64,000 bases of DNA from Chlamydomonas reinhardtii (GCF_000002595.2 NC_057005.1:1033565-1097564); one strand, 5' to 3'; counted from the stretch's first letter, positions 10,601 to 22,340 are shown. Notes: generated from the letters alone by a model not told the origin. Translations and numbers: made by a program.

Positions 10601-13310
10601 TGCACCGCAGTACGTGATGGCATAGATTCACGCAACCCCCCGCACATCAATTTCCACCCTCTCCACCCACCCACTCAACACAGTGAGCACAAGCTCTACC
10701 GCGTCCACCACGGGGATTTCCGAAGCCTGTCCCCCTGTGTCCCCGTCTGCGTCCGACTCTGTCCGCGAGAGCGATGCCCCTTCACCTCCTGCTTCTCTCA
10801 CTCACTTGCGGGTGGCCTTGGGCTTCTCCTCCTCCTCCTTGGACTCCTCCTCGTCGTCCTCAGCGCCCTCTGCAGCAGTGCAACCACACCACCGTACGCG
10901 TGACAACAGAGCAGCCCGCTGCACGCAATGACAGATGTCCATGACGGCCGGACGACCTCAACTCCCAGCAACTGCTCAACCCGGCTGCATGAGACCTGGG
11001 ACATACACGGCTCGCAAGCATCCTCGCCCCATGCCTATCCAGCATCGCGCCACCACCACCACCCGCTACCACCACGCCCGGCCTCTTACTCACCCTCCTC
11101 CTCCTCGTCCTCCTTGCCCTCCTCCTCCTTCTCGTCCTCCTTGACGGCCTCCTCGGGCTCCTCCACCGGCACCTCCACCTCCTTCTCCGTCTGCAGGTAG
11201 ATGGGGAAGTTGATGAACTCGCTGTAGCGCTGCACCAGCTCCTTCAGCTTGGCCTCAGTGCCGTACTCCTGTGGGGGGTCGAGGGGAGCCGTCAGCAGGG
11301 AAGAAGGTTATGAGCTTTCGGGGATTGCGCACGAGAGTAACGGGGGTGTGACAGTGCGGCGGGGTGGCGCATATGACAAGCCCAGCGACTACCGTATTCC
11401 TGCCTTGTCCCCCTGCCTCCACCAACCGCCCTCACCCAAACCCCGGCCTATCCCCTGTCCTCCGCCACCACCGCGTCCCCCTGCCTCCACCAACCGCCCT
11501 CACCCAAACCCCGGCCTATCCCCTGTCCTCCGCCACCACCGCGTCCCCCTGCCTCCACCAACCGCCCTCACCCAAACCCCGGCCTATCCCCTGTCCTCCG
11601 CCACCACCGCCGCCATAGCCGCTACCTTCGCGGTCGCCACTGCGCCCCTGCACGCACCTGCGCCTCCTCCTTCAGGTGGATCTTGATCAGGGTGCCGCGG
11701 CCCAGAGGCTCGTTCTCGGTGTCCTCGCTGATGGCGAAGCTGCCGTCGGCGGTGCTCGACCAGATGTACCTGCGCCGCAGCGAGGAGGCGGCAGCGTGAG
11801 GCACGTCGGCGTGCGTGCAGGCCTGCAGGTGCACGTGTGCCGGTTCCCCCCACCCACCCCCCCGGATACATACCGCGTGCTGGCTCCAGTCCCGCGGGCC
11901 CGTCCCTGCCTCTTCCCTGCCTCTTCCCGCGGTGCTGGCGCAACCAGTTCTGTTCCAGACTGCAGCCGCTGCATTGCTACAGCCATTGCCACATCGGCGC
12001 TTCTGCCATTGCCACATCGCAGCTACTGTCGGTACTCACTGGGCGTCGTCGTTGTGCTTGGACACGACCTCCACGTAGTCGGCCACCAGGTACACCGAGT
12101 AGAAACCCACACCAAACTGGCCGATCAGGTTCATGTCGCCACCCTTCTGCATCTGCTCCAGGAAGGCTGCAGGGGGCGGCAAGCAATATAGAAGAGGCGG
12201 GACGGCGTGTCAAGTATTGTGCACGCGCTGGAGGGACAGCAGAAGCGCAGTAGCATGCTACCGCCGCTGCAACTGCGGCTGAAGAGGCACAATCCTGCCT
12301 TTCCAAACGCCTTTCCAACCCTCTTTGCACAGCCGCCTGCCCATGCCTCGCTTTCCCTCCCTCCCTGCCGCGCCGCGTCGCTTGCGCTACTGCCGCCCTA
12401 CCCGAGGTGCCCGACTTGGCAATGGTGCCCAGGTTCTTAATCAGGTCGTCCTTGGTCATGCCGATACCGCGGTCGCGGATGTACAGCACCTTGGACTCCG
12501 GATCCAGCCAGATCTTGATCTCCAGGTTGGAGGTGTCGCCGTCGCCCAGGATCGACTTGTCCGTGAGGGACAGGAAGCGGATCTTGTCGAGCGCGTCGCT
12601 GGCGTTGGAGATGAGCTCGCGCAGGAAAATGTCCTTGTTGGAGTAGAGCGAGTGAATGATGATGTCCATGAGGCGAGTCACCTCGGCCTGGAAGGCAAAT
12701 TGCTCGCCGCTGTCGCGCACGCGCTGCTTGGACATCGCCTCCTTCTCCCTGAGGGCCACGGGTCCGCGGGTGGTGGGGGTCGGGGGAGGTTCGCGGAGGG
12801 GCCGAGGCGACAGGCAGGTACAGCCAGAGGTGACTTGGTTGCGGATGGCAGTAACATGGCAGTTCGTGCTAAGGTCACGACGAGTGAGGTGTGGGTATTA
12901 GGAGCGGAGTGTGTCCCGTGTGCAGGGACGCCCAGGCACGGGCAAACCCGACACCTCTTAAGAAGGCAACATGCCCCCCCGCGCAACTACCAACCCCTTG
13001 CCATAATTGCAATATCGAAAGCGTAATGGAGCGCGGCCCAAAACCTATTTCGGCGCCTTCACGCGCACCTGTGAATCGAGGTGGCGTCCGTGGCAGTCGC
13101 GTGGCCAGAAGAAACACCATTATCGACCTTAGGCGCAGCCGTCGCATCAACGGCTGAGTCAGCGCGGATGGCTGCAGGAGCGGGAGCGAGCGGAAGAGAG
13201 CGTCGATGGCCGTCCCCTTGCCACACGTTCGCTGCACAGCCGCTCTTACCTGGCAGAGCGCAGAGCGCAACTGCAGCCACCAGCAGCAGCGCGATGGCCC
13301 TCCGGTCCAT
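7670..13310 (-). CDS. HSP90B: ER HSP90 chaperone (GRP94/endoplasmin type)
   Basis: Lumenal Hsp90 that matures secretory and membrane clients downstream of BiP. Thirteen exons give 819 residues: 13250-13310, 13069-13171, 12402-12748, 12040-12166, 11658-11769, 11094-11268, 10806-10869, 10445-10556, 9765-10131, 9271-9504, 8757-8959, 8301-8468, 7670-8056. Seen in order: signal peptide ([20 protein letters not shown]), GHKL ATPase domain with [31 protein letters not shown] and [15 protein letters not shown], then an acidic Glu/Asp/Lys linker, the middle domain ([24 protein letters not shown]) and the dimerisation domain. The acidic tail ends in KDEL, which marks the ER form rather than the cytosolic (MEEVD) or organellar forms. 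It lies between the two BiP genes and is divergently arranged with the plus-strand one, across an inverted repeat. Shared stress regulation of this cluster is likely but not shown. Confidence 0.95.
11408..11609. repeat. 68-bp minisatellite, about three copies, in an HSP90B intron
   Basis: Near-identical units start at 11408, 11476 and 11544, within the intron 11269-11657. They are C-rich and begin TCCCCCTGCCTCC. There are no spacers, so this is not a CRISPR-like array. Confidence 0.9.
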
Positions 13311-13417
13311 TTCGACCCAACCGACTGCGCGAGATGTGTGTTGATCTCCTGCTGCTCCAAGAGTCTTGTCTAGACACGCCCTGCTCGGGCCTTGTTTACA
13401 CAGATACTACAGTGTAA

Positions 13418-13979
13418 TAGTCACACTGGCACGCCGAGCTGTTGCGCAGGGACCCGCCCATAGAAACTTCTATGCCGAGCATGGAGCGGAATGGGGCAAA
13501 AAGTGCACGTGGTGAGGTGTCTCAAGCTGCTTGCCCAGAGCTTTCTGGGCGCCGATAGGACTGGCGGAAACACATCCTCTTGATGTACATATCACATCAA
13601 CTGGCTGCTCGGAAAGGCAGCTCTCCTTCACAGCGACTTGGACGCAGTAATGGCGCCAAACACCCAAACCAGGGAAACAACATGCTGTGCGGCTACCGGT
13701 GTTGTGGATGTATCACTGCATCATTGCTCCATATGCTCACCCCGGTGCAGTATGGCGGCCAGCGGGTCTAGGCACTTCCGGTGGGACATGGCCGCGGTTG
13801 GCCGTGTTGCGCACTTTGCAGCTTTCCACACTCCTGCACCGTCCGGAGACACATGTGCAGAGTGCAGAGATTGGCGGGCAAGCCCTGGCGGCATAAGCCG
13901 GCCATGGCCAAGCACTTGGGCGAGTTGGGGCAAACATGGTCTGGGCGGTGGGCCGGGCAATGCGGAGGAGGGAGGCAGA
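13418..13979 (+). repeat. Left arm of a large inverted repeat
   Basis: The sequence from about 13418 to 13979 reappears in reverse complement at about 14967-15532. Long runs are identical, with small substitutions and indels concentrated near 13575-13640. The arm lies directly upstream of HSP90B. Confidence 0.9.
13463..13470. promoter_or_regulatory. Two-unit heat-shock element candidate upstream of HSP90B
   Basis: GAAacTTC, two inverted nGAAn units with correct spacing, lies about 155 bp upstream of the HSP90B ATG. In the other repeat arm the matching site is altered (GAAACTCC on the same strand). Two units alone are weak evidence. Confidence 0.3.
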
Positions 13980-14966
13980 GGGAACGGTGGCCCAGCCCTG
14001 CCTGGCTGTGCGTGTTGACTCGGCGTGTGCTTCACTATGCTCAGTTGCCGTCCTTCACAGTTACACGTGCTGTACACGTGGACATCCAACGCGGACACTC
14101 CGAGTGCGTGAGTGGCTGTGTTGTTTAGGTCTGCGTACACGGGCAGACACGGGTGCCACTCCCCTGGCGGCCTGGCCAACACGACAACGCGGTTGGCACA
14201 CACCATACTCAAGATTCCCAAGGCTTCGCTTCGCTAATCCTGACCCAGAGATTTAGGGCATGTGCTGCATGGTATGTAGCCCGCCCGCAGTATGGCCCAA
14301 ATCCTCTGAATCCTTCCTGGGCCATTAGCACCGTGGGCCGTGGGCAGCCTGTTATTGATATGCTCGAAAGAACGCAACACGCACAAGCGAACATGACGTT
14401 GTAGAGCCGAGGCCAGTGAGCTAGCACAAGCAAAAAGAAAAGCGTGAGCATGAGCAGCGACCGCAACTGCTACGTTACCTTTGACGAGATAACCGCGCGC
14501 CAAGCTGCGCCACTCCGGCGTCATAAAGCTCTCAGCTGGTGTATACGGCTGTCAGAGGCTGGGCTGGCGTAGACTGGCCGCAGACTACCAAGCGGAGGCC
14601 GTGGGCCACAAGCTTGAGCGGCTAGGGCATGTTTCCAGGCCAGCTAAATGCAACGGCTAGGTCTGCTAATTGCGGCGCAGGTGTTGCCCGCCCCCGCTCC
14701 CTCGTACCTGGCCGCACCAGTGCACCACGCATCTCTGCACTTGCTTGCTAAGGCCTGCCACGCAAGCATGCCACGCCGGACCACGCACGCCTTGACCATC
14801 GCACGGACCGGACACACCCCGTCAATGCCTCAACCGTCAAGCTTGGCAGCACAATGCATGGTTACTACCGTACCCTTAATCGAACACAATTAACACAATC
14901 AACGCACCGACACTAGCTCGGCCTCACTTCCTGGCTTCCCTCTCCCTATCCGCCAGTCTACTTCCT

Positions 14967-15532
14967 ATCTTGCCTCCCTCCTCCGCATTGCCCGCCCCAC
15001 CGCCCAGACCATGTTTGCCCCAACTCGCCCAAGTGCTTGGCCATGGCCGGCTTATGCCGCCAGGGCTTGCCCGCCAATCTCTGCACTCTGCACATGTGTC
15101 TCCGGACGGTGCAGGAGTGTGGAAAGCGGCAAAGTGCGCAACACGGCCAACCGCGGCCATGTCCCACCGGAAGTGCCTAGACCCGCTGGCCGCCATACTG
15201 CACCGGGGTGAGCATATGGAGCAATGATACAGTGATACATCCACAACACCGGTAGCCGCACAGCATGTTGTTTCCCTGGTTTGGGTGTTTGGCCCGATTA
15301 CTGCGTGCCATGTCGCTGTGTGGAAGAGCTGCCTTTTCAAACAGCCAATTGACTAAGTATTACCTCAAGTGGATGTGTTTCCGCCAGTCCTATCGGCGCC
15401 CAGAAAGCTCTGGGCAAGCAGCTTGAGACACCTCACCACGTGCACTTTTTGCCCCATTCCGCTCCATGCTCGGCATAGGAGTTTCTATTGGCGGGTCCCT
15501 GCGCAACAGGTCGGCGTGCCAGTGAGACTGTC
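14967..15532 (-). repeat. Right arm of the large inverted repeat
   Basis: Reverse-complement copy of the 13418-13979 arm. The pair encloses about 990 bp. No clear target-site duplication was found outside the arms, so a foldback transposon and an inverted segmental duplication both remain possible. Confidence 0.9.
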
Positions 15533-16077
15533 GTACTTTCATGATGCACTGCGCAGTGTGCGTGCGATGGGACCTTGCTGTGCACCAGCTGTCGTTCCAG
15601 GCCCCCGCTTGCACCTAAGGACTTATGCAAGCGTGCAAACACACGACGCGCATACCCCACCAGGTAAACCAACCTCCAACTCCAGCTATTTCGTTGCACG
15701 GCCCAGAATCCATTCCAATCATCATCCCCGCGTGGTCTCGCCCACCACCCAGTGAAGCGCAAGAAGCGGAGGTTGCAAGCAGGCGACACCCTCCCCTGGT
15801 CAGCCCCGAATAGGTGATGCCCCCCGCCCCCAAGCCGCCTTTGATACGTCCCATCTATCACTTATACATGCTTGAGCGCCCTGCCAGTACGGCGGCCGGC
15901 GGCCTCGCCCACATCGACTCCATCCGCCGTGGCTCCACGGCACGTGCACCGTGACAAGGAAGCGCGCCGCAGCCGACGACCAGGGCATTTCACGTTGGAA
16001 TAAACGCAGCCCTACGCCTGTGACCATGGAGCCCCCAAGTCAAGCAGGCAGCGAGGTCCGCACGGATGTTGCGCGTG

Positions 16078-16090
16078 GAAATTTCGAGAA
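16078..16090. promoter_or_regulatory. Perfect three-unit heat-shock element upstream of BIP1
   Basis: GAAATTTCGAGAA fits GAAnnTTCnnGAA exactly, about 285 bp upstream of the BIP1 ATG. A second, imperfect trimer (AAATTTTCTGGAA) ends at 16203. HSF binding is inferred from the consensus. Confidence 0.55.
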
Positions 16091-16335
16091 CAAGAAGGTT
16101 TCCAGTCTTTCCGACTCCCGCCTGTTGACAGGCAATGCACATGTCAAGCGTTGTAAACACATGCGCCAACTATATGGCCTGGCCACCCCGAAATTTTCTG
16201 GAACGGTACGGCGTGAGGTGTCCCGCGCTCGGATGGGGCATGTTTCTCGCGCCATAAGTCCTCACGCCGTTGGCTTTCCATGCCAAGTCTGCTCACGACG
16301 TTAGGTGTTGCACCTTTGTTGGTACCTTTTTGATT

Positions 16336-16342
16336 TATATAG
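16336..16342 (+). promoter_or_regulatory. TATA-like element close to the BIP1 start
   Basis: TATATAG lies only 32 bp before the chosen ATG, so it would leave a leader of just a few nucleotides. Either the 5' UTR is very short or this TATA is not used. Confidence 0.3.
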
Positions 16343-16373
16343 CTTCGCCCCTCGGGGTGTCCGCCATCTAAAC

Positions 16374-19300
16374 ATGGCGCAGTGGAAGGCTGCTGTGCTG
16401 TTGCTGGGTAGGTCCGCGCGCTGCGTCCCGTCGCGCTGGATCTGTCATCTAATTATAATGTTTTGCTCGCAGCGCTGGCCTGCGCCTCTTACGGCTTCGG
16501 CGTTTGGGCTGAGGAGGAGAAGCTCGGCACCGTTATTGGTATCGACCTAGGCACGACCTACTCTTGCGTGGGCGTGTACAAGAACGGCCGTGTGGAGATT
16601 ATTGCGAACGACCAGGGCAACCGCATCACTCCCTCGTATGTGGCCTTCACCGACGAGGAGCGCCTGATCGGAGACGCTGCCAAGAACCAGGCTACCGTCA
16701 ACCCCAAGCGCACCGTCTACGACGTCAAGCGCCTGATCGGCCGCAAGTGAGCAGCCGAATTGGGGCGGGCTGGGTCTGTGGACGTGCAACACACATGTCG
16801 CAGGCGGTCGTTAACCACTTGACCTTTCTCGCTCGCAGGTACGAGGACAAGGAGGTGCAGCGCGACAAGAAGCTTGTGTCCTATGACATTGTTGACCGCC
16901 AGGGTAAGCCCTATGTGGCCGTGGACGTCAAGGGCGAGCAGAAGGTGTTCTCGCCTGAGGAGATCTCGGCTATGATTCTTCAGAAGATGAAGGACACTGC
17001 TGAGGCCTACCTGGGCAAGACTGTCAAGCACGCTGTGGTCACCGTGCCCGCGTACTTCAACGATGCCCAGCGCCAGGTGCGTGCGTGGCGTTGGGATGTG
17101 TATGAGGGGGCACGGCGGGTACGGCGGGGTTGTGGTGTGCTGGAGGGGGGCCGGCTGGCGTTGGCACGGTACTACGCAAACCCACTGCCGTGGGGAACTC
17201 ACTGATGCGTACGTACGGGTGCCTCTCAGCCATAGCGCTGCTCAGCACCAGCTTGCCCGCCCAGCATGCACGCCTCCCTACCTGCTAACCCCACCCCGCC
17301 CTTCCCCTTCCTCTCCCCTTCCTCTCTCGACCACCCAGGCCACCAAGGACGCCGGCACCATTTCTGGCCTGAACGTGGTGCGCATCATCAACGAGCCCAC
17401 TGCCGCTGCCATCGCCTACGGCCTGGACAAGAAGGGCGGCGAGAAGAACATCCTGGTGTTCGACCTGGGCGGTGGCACCTTCGATGTGTCCATCCTCACC
17501 ATCGACAACGGCGTGTTTGAGGTCATCTCCACCAACGGCGACACTCACCTGGGCGGTGAGGACTTTGACCAGCGCGTCATGGAGTACTTCATCAAGCTGA
17601 TCAAGAAGAAGTACAAGAAGGACATTAGCGGCGACGCCCGCGCCCTGCAGAAGCTGCGCCGCGAGGCCGAGCGTGCCAAGCGTGCCCTGTCCAGCCAGCA
17701 CCAGGTGAGCGAGCGCGCGTGTGGGGGCGTGCGGCAATGTACACCCAGGCTGTATGTGGGTGTGTGGGCATGGACACGGTATGTATGGGTGTGGGCATGG
17801 TGCATGTTCAGGAACGGGGTTGCAGGATGCGTAAATCGATGAGCTTCGGCTGAACACCTGCTTTTCCAGTCCGTCCCCTGACCCCGCCGCGCACCCACCG
17901 TCTTTCCTAATTCCCCAGGTCCGCGTTGAGATTGAGGCTCTGTACGAGGGCATTGATCTGTCGGAGCCCCTGACCCGCGCCCGCTTTGAGGAGCTGAACA
18001 TGGACCTGTTCAAGAAGACCATGGGACCCGTCAAGAAGGTGGGACGGGCCAGCGCGTGCGGGGACGGGTTGTTGGACGTGGTGGCGGCACGGGCACGGAC
18101 CGCAGAAGCTGGTTTCGGTGGGGCATTGGGTTTGATTGGGCGATGCCAAAGTTCCGAGTTCCATGTACCGAAATCAGGATAACGCAGGCCCATCAACATT
18201 GGCAATAGCTTCTGGCTAACAGCAACGCGCTATCTGACCTCTTCCTTCATCCCTCCTGCTTCTCCCCCTCAGGCCATGGACGACGCCAACCTGAAGAAGA
18301 CCGAGATCGATGAGATTGTGCTGGTGGGCGGCTCCACCCGCATCCCCAAGGTGCAGGACCTGCTGCGCGAGTGGTTCGACGGCAAGGAGCCCAACAAGGG
18401 TGTCAACCCCGATGAGGCCGTGGCCTACGGCGCGGCCGTGCAGGGCGGCATTCTGGGTGGCGAGGGTGGCGATGAGGTGAAGGACATCCTGCTCCTGGAT
18501 GTGGCTCCCCTGTCTCTGGGCATTGAGACCGTGGGCGGCGTCATGACCAAGCTGATCCCCCGCAACACTGTCATCCCCACCAAGAAGTCGCAGACCTTCA
18601 CTACCTACCAGGACCAGCAGACCACCGTGTCCATCCAGGTGCGCGCGCATGAGGCAACGATGGGGAAATGCAGGGCACGGCGTCATGTGCAAGGAACCGG
18701 CGAGGTCATCTATTTGGGGGGGGGGGGTGGCAAACAAGATGTGCGCGCGTCACAGTGCGGCAAGTGCAGCGCCTCAGCACTATGCGCTACCAGCGGTTTT
18801 GTAATGGCGTTCCGAGCTTGCTGACATATCTGACTCCGTCGGACATGAACTGGTTCCCTACTGTGCAGGTGTACGAGGGCGAGCGCGCCATGACCAAGGA
18901 CAACCACAAGCTGGGCCAGTTCGACCTGAACGGTATCCCGCCGGCCCCCCGCGGCACCCCTCAGATTGAGGTGACGTTCGAGGTGGACGCCAACGGTATC
19001 CTGAACGTGGCCGCTGAGGACAAGGGCACCGGCAAGAAGGAGAAGATCACCATCACCGCCGAGAAGGGTCGCCTGAGCCAGGACGACATTGAGCGCATGG
19101 TGAAGGAGGCTGAGGAGTTTGCGGAGCAGGACAAGGCCGTCAAGGCCAAGATCGACGCCCGCAACCAGCTGGAGACCTACTGCTACAACATGAAGAGCAC
19201 CGTGGAGGACAAGATGAAGGACAAGATCGAGGAGGAGGACAAGGAGAAGATCACCGCCGCCGTCAAGGAGGCGCTGGAGTGGCTGGACGAGAACCCCGAC

Positions 19301-19641
19301 GCCGGTAAGTAGCTAGTGGCGGGGTGTTGTGTGTGCGTGGGGTCGTGGGGTCTGGACTGGCAGCTGTGGGGAGATACTGGGAAATTGGTGCAGCGGATAT
19401 GGCAGGCGGGTGTCGTGGTGTACTGGAAACTGGTGCATGGGGACAAGCCACGCAGTATTCTAATCTAATTGGTCGGTCTACCTTGCCTGCATTTGGTTCT
19501 GCAGAGCCTGATGAGTACAAGGACAAGCTGAAGGAGGTTGAGGACGTATGCAACCCCATCATTGCTGAGGTCTACAAGAAGAGCGGCGGCCCCAGCGACG
19601 GCGGCGACTCCGAGGACTTGGGCGACCACGACGAGCTCTAA
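16374..19641 (+). CDS. BIP1: ER lumenal HSP70 chaperone BiP, copy 1
   Basis: Second BiP, same role as the minus-strand copy. Eight exons give 656 residues: 16374-16407, 16473-16746, 16839-17076, 17339-17704, 17919-18038, 18273-18638, 18869-19304, 19505-19641. The signal peptide ([20 protein letters not shown]) is split by a short intron after eleven codons. The HSP70 core follows: [47 protein letters not shown], the linker [11 protein letters not shown], the substrate-binding domain and the lid. The C-terminus is GDHDEL, so the ER retention signal is HDEL. Five introns match BIP2 positions in the ATPase and lid parts. Several are nearly identical in sequence to those of BIP2, which fits recent gene conversion. 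A perfect three-unit heat-shock element lies upstream. The symbol number follows remembered locus order. Confidence 0.95.
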
Positions 19642-20084
19642 GCACGTTGGTGGTGTGCACAGCAGCTGCATTTGCAGTAGCAGCTTGCATCGCTGCAGCA
19701 CTTTGTAGTCGCTTTAGTGAGCCCGTCTTTTAGAACTTGGGCACTGCGTCGGAATACGTGGGCTTGAGCTGATTGACTTGACATGCCAGCGGTCCAACGT
19801 GGCGGGCATTGGGCGCTGGCAACATGCATGACCCCCAAGCAGTGACTGGTTTGGCAATGCGTAGGCGCTGTAGCAGCGCTAAAAACGGTGGTACAGAGGA
19901 GAGCAGGGGTGGCACACATGTGCTCCCCACAAATTTTGAGAGCCTCGACTCGTAGGATGTGTCACCCTGACATGTCCGCAAGGACTCTACCTCATTACCC
20001 CAACGAATGAGAATGAAGAGAAGGAGAAGGCCAAGTGCTTGATGTGTATGCGTGCGAAACGCGGGAGTCGCGTTGTCAGGAGGA

Positions 20085-20089
20085 TGTAA
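20085..20089 (+). terminator. TGTAA polyadenylation signal for BIP1
   Basis: First TGTAA found downstream of the BIP1 stop, about 445 nt away. Confidence 0.5.
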
Positions 20090-20499
20090 GGTGGAGGGAG
20101 CCACTATCCAACATATTGCACTGTCCATACAACGACACAAGCGTAGGTTTGAATGGTCAGTCGGGGCATGTGGCTGAATCATTAGCATAAACAAGGCAGC
20201 CATCCCGCACCGCTATTGACGAGTGTTGCGGAACTAATGCGTACGTAGACCAGAGCGGAAGGCGGAGTGGGCTTGCAGGCGGCACGAGCGTAGGCAGTCA
20301 GTAGCGCTGGGGTCACCATCAGGCCCCGCGCGGCTACACCACCTTAGGCTGGAGTGTGCGCAGCCACAGGCCGCGCTTGACCCAATTGCATGCTCCGTTA
20401 CAGCGAGCCCCATGCAAGGTCGGCGAAGGGGAGAGGTCCATGCTTGTCAGCAGCGCGAGGCAAGGCCGAACGCTTCCACTCCTCTCCCATGGTCGGCCC

Positions 20500-20683
20500 A
20501 GCAAACTTCCAGCCAGCCAGCAACTCGTCGGTACAGTAACTCCGGCGTTCGACCAGCCGCGTACTCTTGCCCTGCCGTTGCAAATTGGTTGTCATCTGCT
20601 GGGGTCTGGGAATCAGCTGCACCCTACGGGACTTTACCAACCTGCCTTGACACTGTCCCATCACACATCCACTCCTCTCGCAT
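20500..20683 (+). repeat. Dispersed repeat, copy 1 of a direct pair
   Basis: This segment starting CAGCAAACTTCCAGCC recurs at 22142-22325 in the same orientation with scattered substitutions. The 23 bp before it (from 20476) match the end of the second copy, so the copies look like units of one larger array or element. Confidence 0.75.
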
Positions 20684-21829
20684 TCGGTCCTTAGGGCAGC
20701 CCTTAAGTCCTTAACGACACACAAGCCTCTAGGGCTCAGCTCCTAGCCTTACGAGCCTCGGCTCGTGAGGAAGCGCACAACATTTTCGTTGGCGGCTTTG
20801 GCTTTCGTTACTAACTTTTTGTAGCCTTTTGCGGGCTCTGTGAGGCTTTACGACTTGGTTACGACTTGGTTTGGATGGCTTCGGCCTTGGGTGGGTGCGT
20901 CGCGCCCTGTTTTCGGCATCGCGCGTTCTGTGGCGGCTGGCCGCGTCTGGGTGGCCGGCCGCGCTCGTTCTGCTCTGTGGTCGCTTTTTGGTTTCGTGTG
21001 TGCAGGTTACGGGTGGCCCTGGTGGTCGCTCGTGGCCCGGCGCAAGCTTCGATGTTCCGTGGTGCTCCTCGGCGCCTCTCCTCGTGCCGCCTGGCCCGCC
21101 GTCGTCTCCACCGGCGGCCTTGCTGGCTCAGCAGATAGTTAGGTTGCGGGTGCCGTTCGTAGCATGGCGGTTCAGGGACCGTTAGGCAGCAGGTGACGCT
21201 GGTCGGGTAGTCCCGGGTGTCGGGTTGTGAGTGCCCGGGCGGCTGTTGCCCGGGCGCCCGGGCGGCTGGTGCTCCTGTTCGCCTCCGGGCGCGCGCGTGC
21301 CTGTTTGATGGGTCGGTCTAGTTCGCTGGTGGGGCGGGTGGAGGGCGGTGTGCCCGTGGCGAGGTGTTGTGGTGTACTGGTGGTTTGGTCAGTTTCCGGC
21401 TCGGTTTCCCTTTGTGGTGCCTCGGCACCGACGTTTCCGGACATGGGCCTCCGGGCCAAGACATTGCGCGTCTGTGACGCCGACGAGAAAATGTGTGGTG
21501 CTTGCGTTTGATGGGGATGTCGGCAGACCTCTGGCCTGTCGCGCCTTGTTGTGCGTGGGTGCTGCCGCCAAAAGACCTAAACGAGATGAGGGGTGTTACG
21601 TGGCGGTGGGGCTTTGGCGGGCTTCGGCTTGGCTTCGACTCATGTGCGTAACACTATGAAGGTCGGCAGCCAACCAGGGGGCGGGTGTTGTTTCTCTGGG
21701 TCGCAGATGGCCCTTCGCGGCGTGGGTACGGCGTGCCCCCGCTTGTCGGGCTGTCCCTTCAATTGTAATCCGCATCCTTAGGGCGCGCGGTGCAGCCTTA
21801 TCCCGAACTTCAGCCGCGACATTCCCAAT

Positions 21830-22340
21830 CCAACCCGCGCTTCCTCACACTCCGGTTGTGTTTGTCTCGCACTCGCATTCGATTCGCCCGTCACTCATCC
21901 GTACATTCGGGCTCCCTTTTCTGCCTTGCCGCGCCCTGTTTTCGCCCCTGCTTGTCGCCCGGCCATTGCTTTGCTGCATACTGTTGCATTTTCTCTATGT
22001 TGCATTTGGTGCTCACCCGTGGACGCTGGTCATCTTCCTGCAGGTGCGGTGCGGCTCTGCATCGCGAGCGAGTGTGGCGTTGTGGTGTGTCTGTGTGGTG
22101 CTATCGCCTGGCCGGGCGCCCGGAGCGTGAGGAATGCGCATCAGCAAACTTCCAGCCAGCCAGCAACTTGTCGGTACAGTAACTCCGGCGTTCGACCAGC
22201 CATGCACTCCTGCTCTGCCGCTGCAAACTGTTTGCTGTCTGCTTGGGGTACGGGCGTCAGCTGCACCCTATGGGACCTCGCCAACCTGCCTGAACCTTGT
22301 CCCATCACACATCCACTCCTCTCCCATGGTTGGTGCACCA
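21830..22340 (+). mobile_element. Dispersed element copy, related to 62930-63424
   Basis: Similar over about 500 bp to 62930-63424: CTCCGGTTGTGTT near the start, GCCCGGCCATTG..TTTGCTGCA, CCTGCAGGTGCG, then TGTGTGGTGCTATCGCC and GGGCGCCCGGAGCGTGAGG. The middle part also matches the retroposed copy at 48715-48943. It encodes no recognisable protein. Its family is unknown to me, and a non-autonomous element is likely. Confidence 0.55.
22142..22325 (+). repeat. Dispersed repeat, copy 2 of a direct pair
   Basis: Direct copy of 20500-20683, overlapping the 3' half of the dispersed element at 21830-22340. Confidence 0.75.

Larger units (their letters stand above)
13311..16373. other. Divergent promoter region between HSP90B and BIP1
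   Basis: About 3 kb separates the HSP90B and BIP1 start codons. It holds two inverted-repeat arms, a loop of about 1 kb without a supported gene, and candidate heat-shock elements. Open frames inside the arms are mirror images of each other and show no family features. Confidence 0.7.

Noticed and set aside
11408-11609. Possible CRISPR-like array
   Set aside because: The units are contiguous without spacers, lie in a eukaryotic intron, and number only three.
13638-15340. Similar 120-140-codon frames on opposite strands
   Set aside because: They are mirror images created by the inverted repeat, with no recognisable domain and different frame ends.
20840-22182. Several overlapping open frames of about 100 codons
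   Set aside because: All three plus frames are open over the same G/T-rich repeat, there are no family motifs, and parts recur elsewhere as non-coding repeats.
20500-22325. Direct repeats as ends of a small LTR-type element
   Set aside because: The unit limits do not behave like terminal repeats, because flanking sequence of one copy equals the end of the other. The simple label of repeats was kept.
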